This document shows positions 35,219 to 43,727 of a stretch of 64,000 nt of DNA, one piece after another. A model generated the notes under the pieces. The model saw only the letters and a program-made list of their open reading frames with translations. It made no database searches and was not told the DNA's origin. The stretch spans positions 2,485,501 to 2,549,500 of the forward strand of contig JADJXG010000001.1 of NCBI GenBank assembly GCA_016715965.1, in the 5' to 3' direction. The DNA comes from Saprospiraceae bacterium. Lineage in GTDB: Bacteria > Bacteroidota > Bacteroidia > Chitinophagales > Saprospiraceae. Position numbers and translations under genes: made by a program. Each line of letters opens with the position of its first letter. The stretch's first letter is position 1.

Positions 35219-36919
35219 ATGAAATTTTTGTTTTCCAATGTTTGGCTTGTTCTGACCATTCTGACGCTTCAATGGCTAAATGCCCAATCTTCTGTTCCTA
35301 AAAACTGGTTTAACCTGGACCCGCAGACCAGCCAATTCAATGGAGTGGCTGCAGACAAAACCCACAAAGAATTATTGACCGGAAGACCTGCCAAAACAGT
35401 GGTGGTTGCCATCTTGGATTCCGGCGTGGAACCAGAACACGAGGATCTGAAATCGGTCATGTGGGTCAATCCAGGAGAAACACCCGGCAACGGCATTGAC
35501 GATGATAAGAATGGCTACATCGACGACATTCACGGTTGGAATTTTATCGGAGGAAAAGACGGCAACGTCGGAGCCGATACCTATGAGACCACTCGCCTGT
35601 ACGCGCAGATGAAATACAAATATGATCATGCAGACCCCGACAAACTCAACAAAAAACAAAAAAAGGAATTTGCCGAATTTCTAAAATTAAAAAATGATGT
35701 GGAAGGCCGAAGATCCAGCGCCAAAGCCAATCTTGAAGGAATGATGGCCACACAGAATCAGGTGATGTCCGGTATCGATGCAGTCGTCATGGCTCTGGGT
35801 GATCGTCCATTAAGCCTGGAGAATCTGGAGACCATCGAAGACAATGATTCCAAAAAACTATCCATGGGAATCGCCATCGCCAAAAGCATTCTTTCCCAAT
35901 CACCGGACATCAAAACCGGTGTCGAGCTAAAGGATTTTGTGAAAAAAGAATACAGTGATGGACTCAATCATTTCAACAAAGAACTTGAATACAATTTCAA
36001 TCCGGATTTTGACAGCAGAAAAATTGTGGGCGACAACTATGCCGATGTCAACGAAAGATTCTATGGCAACAATGAGGTTGAAGGACCCGATGCTACGCAT
36101 GGCACCCATGTGGCGGGCTGTGTGGCTGCTACCAGAGGTAATGGTCTGGGTATGGAAGGGGTGGCCACCCATGTGCGTATCATGAGCGTAAGATGTGTGC
36201 CGGATGGTGACGAAAGAGACAAGGACGTGGCCAATGCCATCCGTTATGCAGTGGACAATGGTGCGAGTATTATTAACATGAGTTTTGGTAAAGGACATTC
36301 TCCCAACAAGGATGCCGTAGATGAGGCCGTAAAGTATGCGGCTTCCAAAGATGTACTCATCATTCACGCGGCGGGCAATGGATCGGCAGACCTTGACAAA
36401 GTACCCAATTACCCGAACAAATATTATCAGAAGAAAAAATTATTTAAATCCAATAAAGCCAAAAACTGGCTCGAAATCGGTGCTCTTTCCCACGAGCAAG
36501 GCACAGGGATGATTGCCGGATTTTCCAATTATGGAAAGAAAAACGTCGATCTGTTTGCTCCGGGTATGTTGATTTATTCGACCGTTCCAAACAATGGCTA
36601 TGAAAATCTGCAGGGCACTTCCATGGCAGCACCCATCGCGGCAGGTGTCGCCGCAATGATTCGCAGTCATTTCCCCACTTTGACAGCAGAACAAGTAAAA
36701 GAAGTTATGCGCAATTCGGTCATCAAATCAGATCTCAACGTACGTGTTCCCGGTAAAGAGGGTGGATCCAAAAAGTTATCCGATCTTTGCTCCACGGGTG
36801 GATTTGTCAACGCCTATCAGGCGATTCTGCTTGCCTCTAAAACCAAAGGAAAGAAAAAAATAAAAGATTGGGTGGAACCCGGACCGATTGTACCCTCAGT
36901 CGGCGGTCCAAGGACTTAA
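35219..36919 (+). CDS. Secreted S8-family (subtilisin-like) serine protease
   Basis: A signal peptide (FLFSNVWLVLTILTLQWLNAQ) precedes a subtilase domain with the full catalytic triad: Asp in VAILDSGVEPEHED near residue 65, His in THGTHVAGCVAA near 296 and Ser in GTSMAAPIAAGVAAM near 465; the oxyanion Asn is in HAAGNGSADLD. Between Asp and His lie about 230 residues, where most subtilases have 30-60, including a charged helical insert (DKLNKKQKKEFAEFLKLKND). No T9SS tail is present. A TTG start at 35189 would add 10 residues; ATG 35219 directly precedes the signal sequence. Probably periplasmic or surface proteolysis. Confidence 0.87.
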   Translation: MKFLFSNVWLVLTILTLQWLNAQSSVPKNWFNLDPQTSQFNGVAADKTHKELLTGRPAKTVVVAILDSGVEPEHEDLKSVMWVNPGETPGNGIDDDKNGYIDDIHGWNFIGGKDGNVGADTYETTRLYAQMKYKYDHADPDKLNKKQKKEFAEFLKLKNDVEGRRSSAKANLEGMMATQNQVMSGIDAVVMALGDRPLSLENLETIEDNDSKKLSMGIAIAKSILSQSPDIKTGVELKDFVKKEYSDGLNHFNKELEYNFNPDFDSRKIVGDNYADVNERFYGNNEVEGPDATHGTHVAGCVAATRGNGLGMEGVATHVRIMSVRCVPDGDERDKDVANAIRYAVDNGASIINMSFGKGHSPNKDAVDEAVKYAASKDVLIIHAAGNGSADLDKVPNYPNKYYQKKKLFKSNKAKNWLEIGALSHEQGTGMIAGFSNYGKKNVDLFAPGMLIYSTVPNNGYENLQGTSMAAPIAAGVAAMIRSHFPTLTAEQVKEVMRNSVIKSDLNVRVPGKEGGSKKLSDLCSTGGFVNAYQAILLASKTKGKKKIKDWVEPGPIVPSVGGPRT

Positions 36920-37094
36920 GTCTTTTGATCAATATGTTTGCAGTTGAATCTTCGGACGTCTTAATATGGGGAAAACTTCGATTGGAATCATTGCTTGACA
37001 TGATCTTTTGATCTGTAAAAAATTTTATCAGGCCAAGTACAAACGGCGAACTTATGCTTTCAATACTTTGGCCATCGCAATACAAAGTCCTCTC

Positions 37095-37133
37095 AAAAAA
37101 AAAGCCGCCGGAAAAATCCAACGGCTCTTTTTT
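37095..37133. terminator. Bidirectional terminator between convergent genes
   Basis: AAAAAAAAAGCCG (37095-37107) and CGGCTCTTTTTT (37122-37133) flank a 14-nt loop, forming a stem with A and T tails usable from both strands. It separates the subtilase and the following convergent secreted-protein gene. Confidence 0.75.
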
Positions 37134-37147
37134 ACGTATTTTAATTT

Positions 37148-39388
37148 TTATTCCGTAATCATCAGTTTTCCCCTGTGGGATTGATCGCCCGATTGGATAT
37201 GGTACAAAAACAAACCATCCAATTGAGCAGGCAACTGATTCAGCTCGATGATTTGCTGGCCTTTGTGGATAAACAGTTTCTTTTGATAAACTTCTTTTCC
37301 AGACAAACTGATCAGACGGAATTGCATTTCTCTCGACTCGTTGGCAAATAGATCCAAATACAAATGACCATTTTTGCTGACCGGATTGGGATATACACTG
37401 AACAAAGTGAAATGATCCGTTTTTGTTTTTGTCCGATCAGATCTGGTCTCTGAGATTTCAGATCTTATATTGCCTGCATTGTCATCCAGATCGCCTAATT
37501 TGATCACATAATAATCAGCTTTGTCATAACTTGATCCGATCTTCTGAAAGTTCATATAGGATGAAATATCTTCCTGATAGGACAATTGGGCAGATTTAAA
37601 AACATGGGCTTTGGGCACAAATCTCCAAAGTACCTTCAATTGATCCAATGGCACTGTGCCATTGACCAAGCCGTACAATAAATTGAAATCAGCATAATCA
37701 ATGATTTTGTCCTGATTGAGGTCTGCGGCCAAAAGTTTGTATGGGTCTGTGATGGCTTCCATCTTGAGCAGATGACGCAGCAATATGATTGCGTCATTGA
37801 CATCAATGCCCTTTAGATCCTTTTGGTCGTATTCCGGGATCAACTGATAACTGTTTTGATGGGTCAGATTGAGAAATGAAAACTGTCCCTGATTTTTGCT
37901 CTTGGTATTCATGACCAAGGCACCATGCAAAGTATCCTGATGGATCGTAATGACGGTATCCTTTTTTTGGATGTAGTAAATGGTGCCGCTGGGTGCGCGA
38001 ATGGTATCGTATTTTGTGCGTATGCTGGTATCGCGGCGAATTTGGATCTGGTAGCTGTTGATATCCTTAAGGCTTAGACTGACGTTTTCCATGGGTTGTT
38101 GATTGGGAAAACTGATCAATCCACTGATGTTGAGGAGTTGTGGAGGACTCGTCGTCAGGCTGTCCTTTCTTTTGCAATTGGGGATCTTGGCGTTGTTGTT
38201 TTGGACTTCGATGTAGGTTTTACAAAAGGATTGATTCCCTGAGCTGTCCGTCACCCAAATCTCCACTTCATTTTTGCCTAGTTCGTCACAGGTATAAATC
38301 CGGTTCATGTCTCTTGGATCGTTCGAAAAAGAAAATGTGAGGTTTTTCTGTCCGCATTTGTGGAAAGAACCCCTGTCCAGATCCTTGGCCCATACTTCAA
38401 CCATACCCGCATCAGTCTGTCCATCGCGGTTGGTGTCCAAAGGCATCAGAGCGATAATGACTCCGGTGAGGCAGTAGGGTGTAGGACCAATTTTGTTGCG
38501 CACCGTAACACTGACCTGACATTTGATTTCCTGACCACATCCATATTCTGCGATGATGTAAAATTTGGTCGTCCCCAATGGATAATGTCCACTGGCATCA
38601 GGTCCCGACGTATCGGCATAGGGAGATGTATTTCTGATTTTGTGAATGGCACCGCATTTGGAGAATGCTTTGGCACTGTCAAGCTTCACATAGGCACCTT
38701 TGCAGTCCAGTTTTGCATCCACCACCGTGTCTTTTGGACATTGGATGTAAGCCGTGCTGTCTTTGGCGACCAACTTGATGACCTGAGTGTAAGTCCAAAG
38801 TCCAACCGCAGGCTTGGCATTGGGCACGTATTGGCACCAATCGATGACCTTCCAGTCCCTTAGGATTTTCATACAGCCGTCGGCCACGGTAAATTTCATG
38901 TCCTTATAGCTGTACATGGGCTGACTGCATTTTTTGTTGGAAAATCTGGGATAGGAAAACTCACGCGGTAAATTTTTTGGGTCTGCGGAAGGGTTGCATC
39001 CTTCCAATTCCGTAGATTTTGGCCAGATGATGTCAGAGTAGCCAAATGAGCTGCCTGTTCCGGTAATGGTGATGATTTGTTCGCAATAATGCCATTTCCA
39101 ATGTTTGTCTTCATACTCCCATCGACGGATGATTTGACCAATCCCACAGGAATTGGTATTGTAAATCACGGTCTTGGGCTTTGGTCCATCGCGTTTGACG
39201 TAATTTTCCCAAATAAAGACTTTGCCCCATTTGTCCAGATTGGAAATGTCTTCTTCACAGCTGATGGTGACATTTTTAGGGCACTCTAGATAAATGGACT
39301 GGGGTGCACTGGCTTGAAGGTTTTGGAGGGGGAGGAGCATCAAAATGGCCATAAACAGGCCGTAGAAACCTTGAATCGTAGTTTTCAT
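37148..39388 (-). CDS. Secreted repeat protein with dockerin-like segment and T9SS sorting tail
   Basis: A 746-residue paralogue of the protein at 22544-24316. It has a signal peptide (GLFMAILMLLPLQNLQASA), the same Cys/Trp-rich ectodomain (YLECPKNVTISCEEDISN; MKILRDWKVIDWCQYVPN; YPLGTTKFYIIAEYGCGQ) and a dockerin-like LLAADLNQDKIIDYADF near residue 552. Unlike its paralogue it continues into a 75-residue type A T9SS C-terminal domain (FTLFSVYPNPVSKNGHLYLD ... HRGKLMITE). It should therefore be exported by T9SS and retained on the cell surface. It also contains an insert (IRAPSGTIYYIQKKDTVITI) absent from the shorter form. Function unknown. Confidence 0.8.
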   Translation of the reverse strand: MKTTIQGFYGLFMAILMLLPLQNLQASAPQSIYLECPKNVTISCEEDISNLDKWGKVFIWENYVKRDGPKPKTVIYNTNSCGIGQIIRRWEYEDKHWKWHYCEQIITITGTGSSFGYSDIIWPKSTELEGCNPSADPKNLPREFSYPRFSNKKCSQPMYSYKDMKFTVADGCMKILRDWKVIDWCQYVPNAKPAVGLWTYTQVIKLVAKDSTAYIQCPKDTVVDAKLDCKGAYVKLDSAKAFSKCGAIHKIRNTSPYADTSGPDASGHYPLGTTKFYIIAEYGCGQEIKCQVSVTVRNKIGPTPYCLTGVIIALMPLDTNRDGQTDAGMVEVWAKDLDRGSFHKCGQKNLTFSFSNDPRDMNRIYTCDELGKNEVEIWVTDSSGNQSFCKTYIEVQNNNAKIPNCKRKDSLTTSPPQLLNISGLISFPNQQPMENVSLSLKDINSYQIQIRRDTSIRTKYDTIRAPSGTIYYIQKKDTVITIHQDTLHGALVMNTKSKNQGQFSFLNLTHQNSYQLIPEYDQKDLKGIDVNDAIILLRHLLKMEAITDPYKLLAADLNQDKIIDYADFNLLYGLVNGTVPLDQLKVLWRFVPKAHVFKSAQLSYQEDISSYMNFQKIGSSYDKADYYVIKLGDLDDNAGNIRSEISETRSDRTKTKTDHFTLFSVYPNPVSKNGHLYLDLFANESREMQFRLISLSGKEVYQKKLFIHKGQQIIELNQLPAQLDGLFLYHIQSGDQSHRGKLMITE

Positions 39389-39534
39389 GATTTATAATTT
39401 AGAAAAAATGGTTACTTAAATGCTGATTTCGGGAATAGCCGTGTAGAAATCAACAGCAAATATAAGAACTTTTATTAATATGTAATGCTTTGATGTTAAT
39501 TTTTTTAAAAAAACAATAAGCCTTAAAAATCTTA

Positions 39535-39568
39535 TTTGGACGGAATCCACAAAAACACAATAACTTTG
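39535..39568 (+). promoter_or_regulatory. Bacteroidota-type promoter before a small lipoprotein gene
   Basis: TTTG at 39535-39538 and TAACTTTG at 39561-39568, spaced by 22 nt, match the TTTG / TAnnTTTG consensus. The -7 box is 21 nt from the ATG at 39590. The spacer is slightly longer than the optimal 19-21. Confidence 0.6.
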
Positions 39569-39589
39569 CTGTATTAAATTAATTTAAAT

Positions 39590-39919
39590 ATGAAATTGAA
39601 ATTCTTATTCTTTATCCTGGTGGCGGGTATGGGTTTGATGGCCACAAGTTCCTGCAAACAGGAAAGCAAAGATAAAGCTGCAGACACTCCGCAAGTTGAA
39701 CAGCCGGCTGCCGATCAGCCTGCTACCCAACAACCCAATGTGCAAATGCCGCCTGACTTCACGCCGGTCTCAGGTCCACCGCAGAATGCTCCCCAGAATG
39801 CAAAAGGGGTTTGGCATTTTACCTGTCCTAAAGGCTGTGCCGGTGGCGCAGGTGCTGCTGGACCTTGCCCGAAATGCGGAGAGGCTTTGACACACAATCA
39901 GGCTTACCACGAAAACTAA
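39590..39919 (+). CDS. Small lipoprotein with C-terminal double-Cys metal-binding motif
   Basis: A 109-residue protein with a signal peptide ending in a lipobox (MGLMATSSCKQ, Cys near residue 22), so it should be anchored in a membrane. A Pro/Gln/Ala-rich linker (about 30-68) leads to a small domain GVWHFTCPKGCAGGAGAAG then CPKCGEALTHNQAYH. The two CxxxC/CxxC pairs and the His residues resemble the heavy metal-binding domain (YTCPMHP...CPKCGM) of copper-handling proteins, with the Met positions replaced. Zinc or copper binding is likely but unproven. It converges with tamL; no operon partner. Confidence 0.72.
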   Translation: MKLKFLFFILVAGMGLMATSSCKQESKDKAADTPQVEQPAADQPATQQPNVQMPPDFTPVSGPPQNAPQNAKGVWHFTCPKGCAGGAGAAGPCPKCGEALTHNQAYHEN

Positions 39920-39949
39920 TCAGTTGATCCTGATTATTGCCGGACTTTC

Positions 39950-42325
39950 CTAAAATGGATAGTTTAGTGCCAGGTGAAGGTTGGATTGATTGAGAAAGGA
40001 TCCAAATGAAGTTCCAGAATAATCAATCCAATACCTTCCCGTTTCATTGTTGGGGAAGGTACTCCTCAGTTTAAAACCCCAATCCAAACGCAGTATAAAA
40101 AAGGAGAGATCCATTCTCAGACCCAAGCCGGATCCAACTCCTAGCTGTTTGTAGAAGTTTTTGGTAAAATGGGTATTGACAGGATTGGCTGCAGATGGCA
40201 AGAGCCAAACATTTCCAATGTCCAGAAAAATAGCCCCTTTGAAAATCCAGTAAATGTCAAACCTCCACTCGGCGTTAGCTTCCAATTTGATATCGCCTGT
40301 TGAGAAGAAATTTCCCCTTTGCGTGACGGTTTTGGAAAGATCAGAATTGCCGGGTCCGGTTTCACGAATATTCCAGCCCCTCATGCTCTGAGGACCTCCC
40401 AGAAAAAATTGCTTGATGTAAGGGATGTTTCTGGAGCCTCCAAAAGGTACGGCCAATCCTCCTGTGGTTCTCAGTGCCACATTGCTGTTGGGATTGATTC
40501 GATAATACCACCGGGAATCTATGTCCAACTTCCAGAATTTTGAGAACTCTGTTTTTTGCAATTGTCCCAAAGACCAGTTTTTTGTAAAAAGTTTTCCCAG
40601 CTTTTCGATCAAGTCCACTTCCATTCCGGTTAGTTCAAACGAATAAATAGAGGTGTGGTCCCAGTTGCGGGATTTTTTGGCCTGATAAAAGTACTGTGCC
40701 TGACTAAACAGGAAGGAAGTAAACAGCCTGTTGCCTTTAAGACTTCTGATCACAAATGAATCTGCGCCAAAGCGCTCTTCAAACGCTGGAAAAATATTGG
40801 GAAGATAATAATTGACCTCAAAGGTGGAAAGGCTTAGTCTTTTTCTTTTGTTGATGTTGAAATCGTATTTGACACCGGTGTTGAATGAAACAAAACTAAA
40901 AGCCTGGGTCTGGCTCGTATAGTCGGCTAATATATTAAAACTAGTGTTGGATCTGGGATGATTTTTTAAATACCCGAAAGGTCTCATTAGCTGTCTGGCC
41001 AAAAAGAAAGAGCCTGTTACATCTTTAAAGCTTGCTAAAGTCAGAGAATTGAGATAACTCAAGATGACGGAGTTAAAAATATTGGCTTGGAAAAAATTAA
41101 ATTCCAGATTGGCCTCCAATTTAAAGTCCAGCACTTCTGCGCCTTTAAAGGCATTCCTGTTTTTTAAATAATAAAATCCAGAAACGCCAAATAGACTTGG
41201 CGCCGTGGCACTAAAGGTATTGTAGTTGAGGTCCGCACCATAATCCTGGGCCCATTTTTTGTGCGGTGATAGCAAAATGGTGTGATTGATCAGATGGGTT
41301 TGAAGACTGTCTGTTTTTGACTCTATGTTGATAAATTTATAAAAATTCAAACCGGCCAAATCCAAATAGGACTTGTCCACATTTTCCTTTTTGAAGAGCA
41401 AGCCCGGTCTTGGATGAATTTTGTCCAGCAACACTTCATTGCGGATATAGCTCGCTTCAGCTGTCTGAGTGATCGAAATGGAATCTATGCTGGTGCGCGT
41501 GAATATTCTTTTCTCCTGCGGATTGAAATTGGTGATGATATTCACCTTTCCGACAAAGTACTTACTGTGATGATCCTTGCCGGGAGGGTCCAGGATGCGG
41601 ATTTTGAGCAGATTGTTGCCATGGAAGGTGTCAAGTCTTAAATTGTCCACGAGGGATGGGTTAAACTCTGCATAACCATTGTTTTGCATCAATTCGGTGA
41701 TGCGGTTCTTTTCAGATTGAAACAAAGACAAATCGATGGGGGCGCCGGATTTTAGTTGAGATGAGGATTTGTGTTTGTTTAAAAGGGCGAGAACCGCGGT
41801 GTCGGATGTAAGGTAGATGAGACTATCCACATGGGTTCTTTTATTTGGTTGGACGATGTATTGTAAGCTGACTCTTTTGTTTGATTGAATCTTTTGGTGA
41901 TGGCTCACTTTCGCATTAAAATATCCCTGATTGAAAAGATAATTCAACATGTTTTTCTTGGAGGCTACGATCTCAAGGGTATCCAATATGGAGGGGGGTT
42001 CTGATTGTTTGCTGAGGGTTTTTCTAAACAGGATTTTTTTATTTTTTCTGTTTTCAAGAAACTGGTAAATACCTTCTCTTCGGATAAAGAATAAGTACCT
42101 GGTGTTTGGTTTTTGCTTAATCAGGGTATGAAGTTCTTGCCTCATGCCAATGCGATCACCAAAAGCTACGTCCATCAATTGGATTTTATTTTTTGACAAG
42201 AGGAATTCATTGGGTTTGAGATTTTTTGTGCTGCTGCAATTACCAAAGAACAAACCCAGCAGTGTCAGGATTGCACTACCTTTGAGGTATGTTACTATAG
42301 ATGATTTAATGGACAGAAGGCACAT
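39950..42325 (-). CDS. tamL: TamL-type outer membrane assembly lipoprotein (BamA/Omp85 superfamily)
   Basis: A 791-residue Omp85-family protein. The N-terminus has a hydrophobic segment and a Cys (LTLLGLFFGNCSSTKNLKPN, Cys near residue 30) that would be lipidated, the feature that separates Bacteroidota TamL from TamA. POTRA-like segments follow (KVSHHQKIQSNKRVSLQYIV; about residues 40-330) and the C-terminal beta-barrel contains GGPQSMRGWNIRETGPG, equivalent to the conserved RGF motif of Omp85 proteins. It probably works with a TamB protein in moving envelope components to the outer membrane; no tamB is adjacent here. The ATG at 42325 lies 16 nt inside the divergent TrmH-family gene. Confidence 0.85.
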   Translation of the reverse strand: MCLLSIKSSIVTYLKGSAILTLLGLFFGNCSSTKNLKPNEFLLSKNKIQLMDVAFGDRIGMRQELHTLIKQKPNTRYLFFIRREGIYQFLENRKNKKILFRKTLSKQSEPPSILDTLEIVASKKNMLNYLFNQGYFNAKVSHHQKIQSNKRVSLQYIVQPNKRTHVDSLIYLTSDTAVLALLNKHKSSSQLKSGAPIDLSLFQSEKNRITELMQNNGYAEFNPSLVDNLRLDTFHGNNLLKIRILDPPGKDHHSKYFVGKVNIITNFNPQEKRIFTRTSIDSISITQTAEASYIRNEVLLDKIHPRPGLLFKKENVDKSYLDLAGLNFYKFINIESKTDSLQTHLINHTILLSPHKKWAQDYGADLNYNTFSATAPSLFGVSGFYYLKNRNAFKGAEVLDFKLEANLEFNFFQANIFNSVILSYLNSLTLASFKDVTGSFFLARQLMRPFGYLKNHPRSNTSFNILADYTSQTQAFSFVSFNTGVKYDFNINKRKRLSLSTFEVNYYLPNIFPAFEERFGADSFVIRSLKGNRLFTSFLFSQAQYFYQAKKSRNWDHTSIYSFELTGMEVDLIEKLGKLFTKNWSLGQLQKTEFSKFWKLDIDSRWYYRINPNSNVALRTTGGLAVPFGGSRNIPYIKQFFLGGPQSMRGWNIRETGPGNSDLSKTVTQRGNFFSTGDIKLEANAEWRFDIYWIFKGAIFLDIGNVWLLPSAANPVNTHFTKNFYKQLGVGSGLGLRMDLSFFILRLDWGFKLRSTFPNNETGRYWIDYSGTSFGSFLNQSNLHLALNYPF

Positions 42326-43085
42326 TCAAGTTTCGAAAGCTGAAATAAACTTAATTAAATCTCTTCGACACAAAAAGACGAGGCAGGAGCAGCGATTGTT
42401 TGTGGCCGAAGGCTCCAGGTTGGTGCTTGATATCATGAAGTCTAAACCTTCTGAAGTCCGATTGGTGGTCGGTACAGAGGAATGGATCACGGGACAAGTC
42501 GCAAATTTAAGTCATTTTTTGGATTTGACCCGCCAAATCAGCAGTTCGCAACTTCAGGCGGTATCTTCCCTCAAATCCACGGAAGAGGTGCTGGCTTTGG
42601 TTCAGTTTCCTTATTTTGGTCCCGGTCACCCGAGAATAACAAATTTTGGGCTCTATCTCGATGGTTTGTCAGATCCCGGTAATTTAGGTACATTGATCAG
42701 AACAGCCGATTGGTTTGGAATACCTGAGATCATGGTATCTGACCATGTGGTAGATTGGTACAATAGCAAAGTCGTGCAAGCAAGCATGTCGAGCATTAGC
42801 AGGCTAAAGATAAGTTGTGTTCCACCGGAGGAAATCAGGACGTATTCCGGTATCTCCAGATTGGTAGGGGCAGATCTGGTGGGGAAACCTTTGTGGCCAA
42901 AGTCCGGAATTTGGGAACCCGCAGTGCTTTGTTTGGGAAACGAAGCGCGTGGATTATCTGATCGCGTTAAAATGATTTGCGATGAATTTTGGACCATCCC
43001 ATCTTACAGCCTTGGTGCGGAGTCACTCAATGTGGCCGTAGCGGCTTCTATTTTTATGGCGGGTTGGCGATCTTCAATTTTATAA
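42309..43085 (+). CDS. TrmH/SpoU-family RNA 2'-O-methyltransferase
   Basis: A 258-residue SPOUT methyltransferase. The N-terminal substrate-binding part has SLRHKKTRQEQRLFVAEGSR (about 14-33). The knotted catalytic domain has LDGLSDPGNLGTLIRTADWF near residue 118, CLGNEARGL near 210 and SLNVAVAASIFM near 238, the three classic motifs. It methylates the ribose of rRNA or tRNA with SAM; the target is not determinable. The frame is open from 42144, but ATG 42309 gives the usual N-terminus (MDRRHIQVSKAEI). Its 5' end overlaps that of tamL on the other strand by 17 nt, so the two promoters must lie within each other's coding region. Confidence 0.88.
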   Translation: MDRRHIQVSKAEINLIKSLRHKKTRQEQRLFVAEGSRLVLDIMKSKPSEVRLVVGTEEWITGQVANLSHFLDLTRQISSSQLQAVSSLKSTEEVLALVQFPYFGPGHPRITNFGLYLDGLSDPGNLGTLIRTADWFGIPEIMVSDHVVDWYNSKVVQASMSSISRLKISCVPPEEIRTYSGISRLVGADLVGKPLWPKSGIWEPAVLCLGNEARGLSDRVKMICDEFWTIPSYSLGAESLNVAVAASIFMAGWRSSIL

Positions 43086-43727
43086 GGATTACAAATATGG
43101 TAATTGTAAGAGAAGACGCTTAAAGACTGCCATAATTCTTTAAGCCAATTTCATGTATTCATTTCTACAATTTAATTTTTTGCTTTAATATATTGCAGAT
43201 TAAAGAAAAGGAACTGGATTGGATTAAATAAAAAATTAAGCATTTTAGAATCTGTTTTCTTTTTGAGATTTTGGAGATAATTGATGAGGAATTAAAAATG
43301 AAAACTTAGTTTTTATTTTATCTGACGGAACGATCCAAGCTGGAAGCTTTGTGACGCAGTACTCAGCGTCAAGTGATGGAAAGCCCTCCAACATTGTTGG
43401 GGGCAAGCTGTAGGTGACCTATAAAATAATACCATATTTATCCTCTTAGAACAAAAGTTATATGGGATTGGTCATGAAGAATGAAAATTGGGAAATGGCA
43501 TGGCTCTACACCCGTGTATTCTATTTCGAAATTTTGAAGTTATTTTTTGTCGGGATTGTCCAATTATTTCTTTTGGTCCTTTTGTGATCTAAAAAGTTCA
43601 TTTCAGTTTGACTGGCCGGGATCTGTAACATTGGTTACAAGAAGTGGGTCCCAGGCTTCCCAGGCAAAACCATTGTCCCCGGTTTTTGCTTATAATTTAC
43701 CAACTTTGCGCAAATCCAGAAGAAAGC
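43086..43727. other. Long intergenic region
   Basis: About 640 nt with no supported gene. It is AT-rich except for a GC-richer island at 43321-43425 (separate entry). An 8-bp perfect hairpin GCTTAAAG/CTTTAAGC lies at 43118-43145, shortly after the TrmH-family gene; it has no T tract, so it is not a standard terminator. A -7-like CAACTTTG at 43701-43708 lies 20 nt before the next gene. The rest shows nothing I can interpret. Confidence 0.5.
43321..43425. ncRNA. Candidate structured RNA: three consecutive hairpins
   Basis: Within an AT-rich gap a GC-richer island folds into three local hairpins: AAGC/GCTT (43337-43349), TGACGC/GCGTCA with an 8-nt loop (43352-43371) and an 8-bp stem CCTCCAAC/GTTGGGGG with a 3-nt loop (43385-43403). 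The frame from 43323 also reads as about 31 codons before a TAG, so a relic of a coding sequence is an alternative. I do not recognise a known RNA family, and the strand is not determined. Confidence 0.3.

Noticed and set aside
43323..43430. Open frame reading about 31 residues before a TAG in the hairpin island
   Set aside because: The residues do not resemble a protein I know, and the same bases form stable hairpins, so a coding relic is not supported enough to list.
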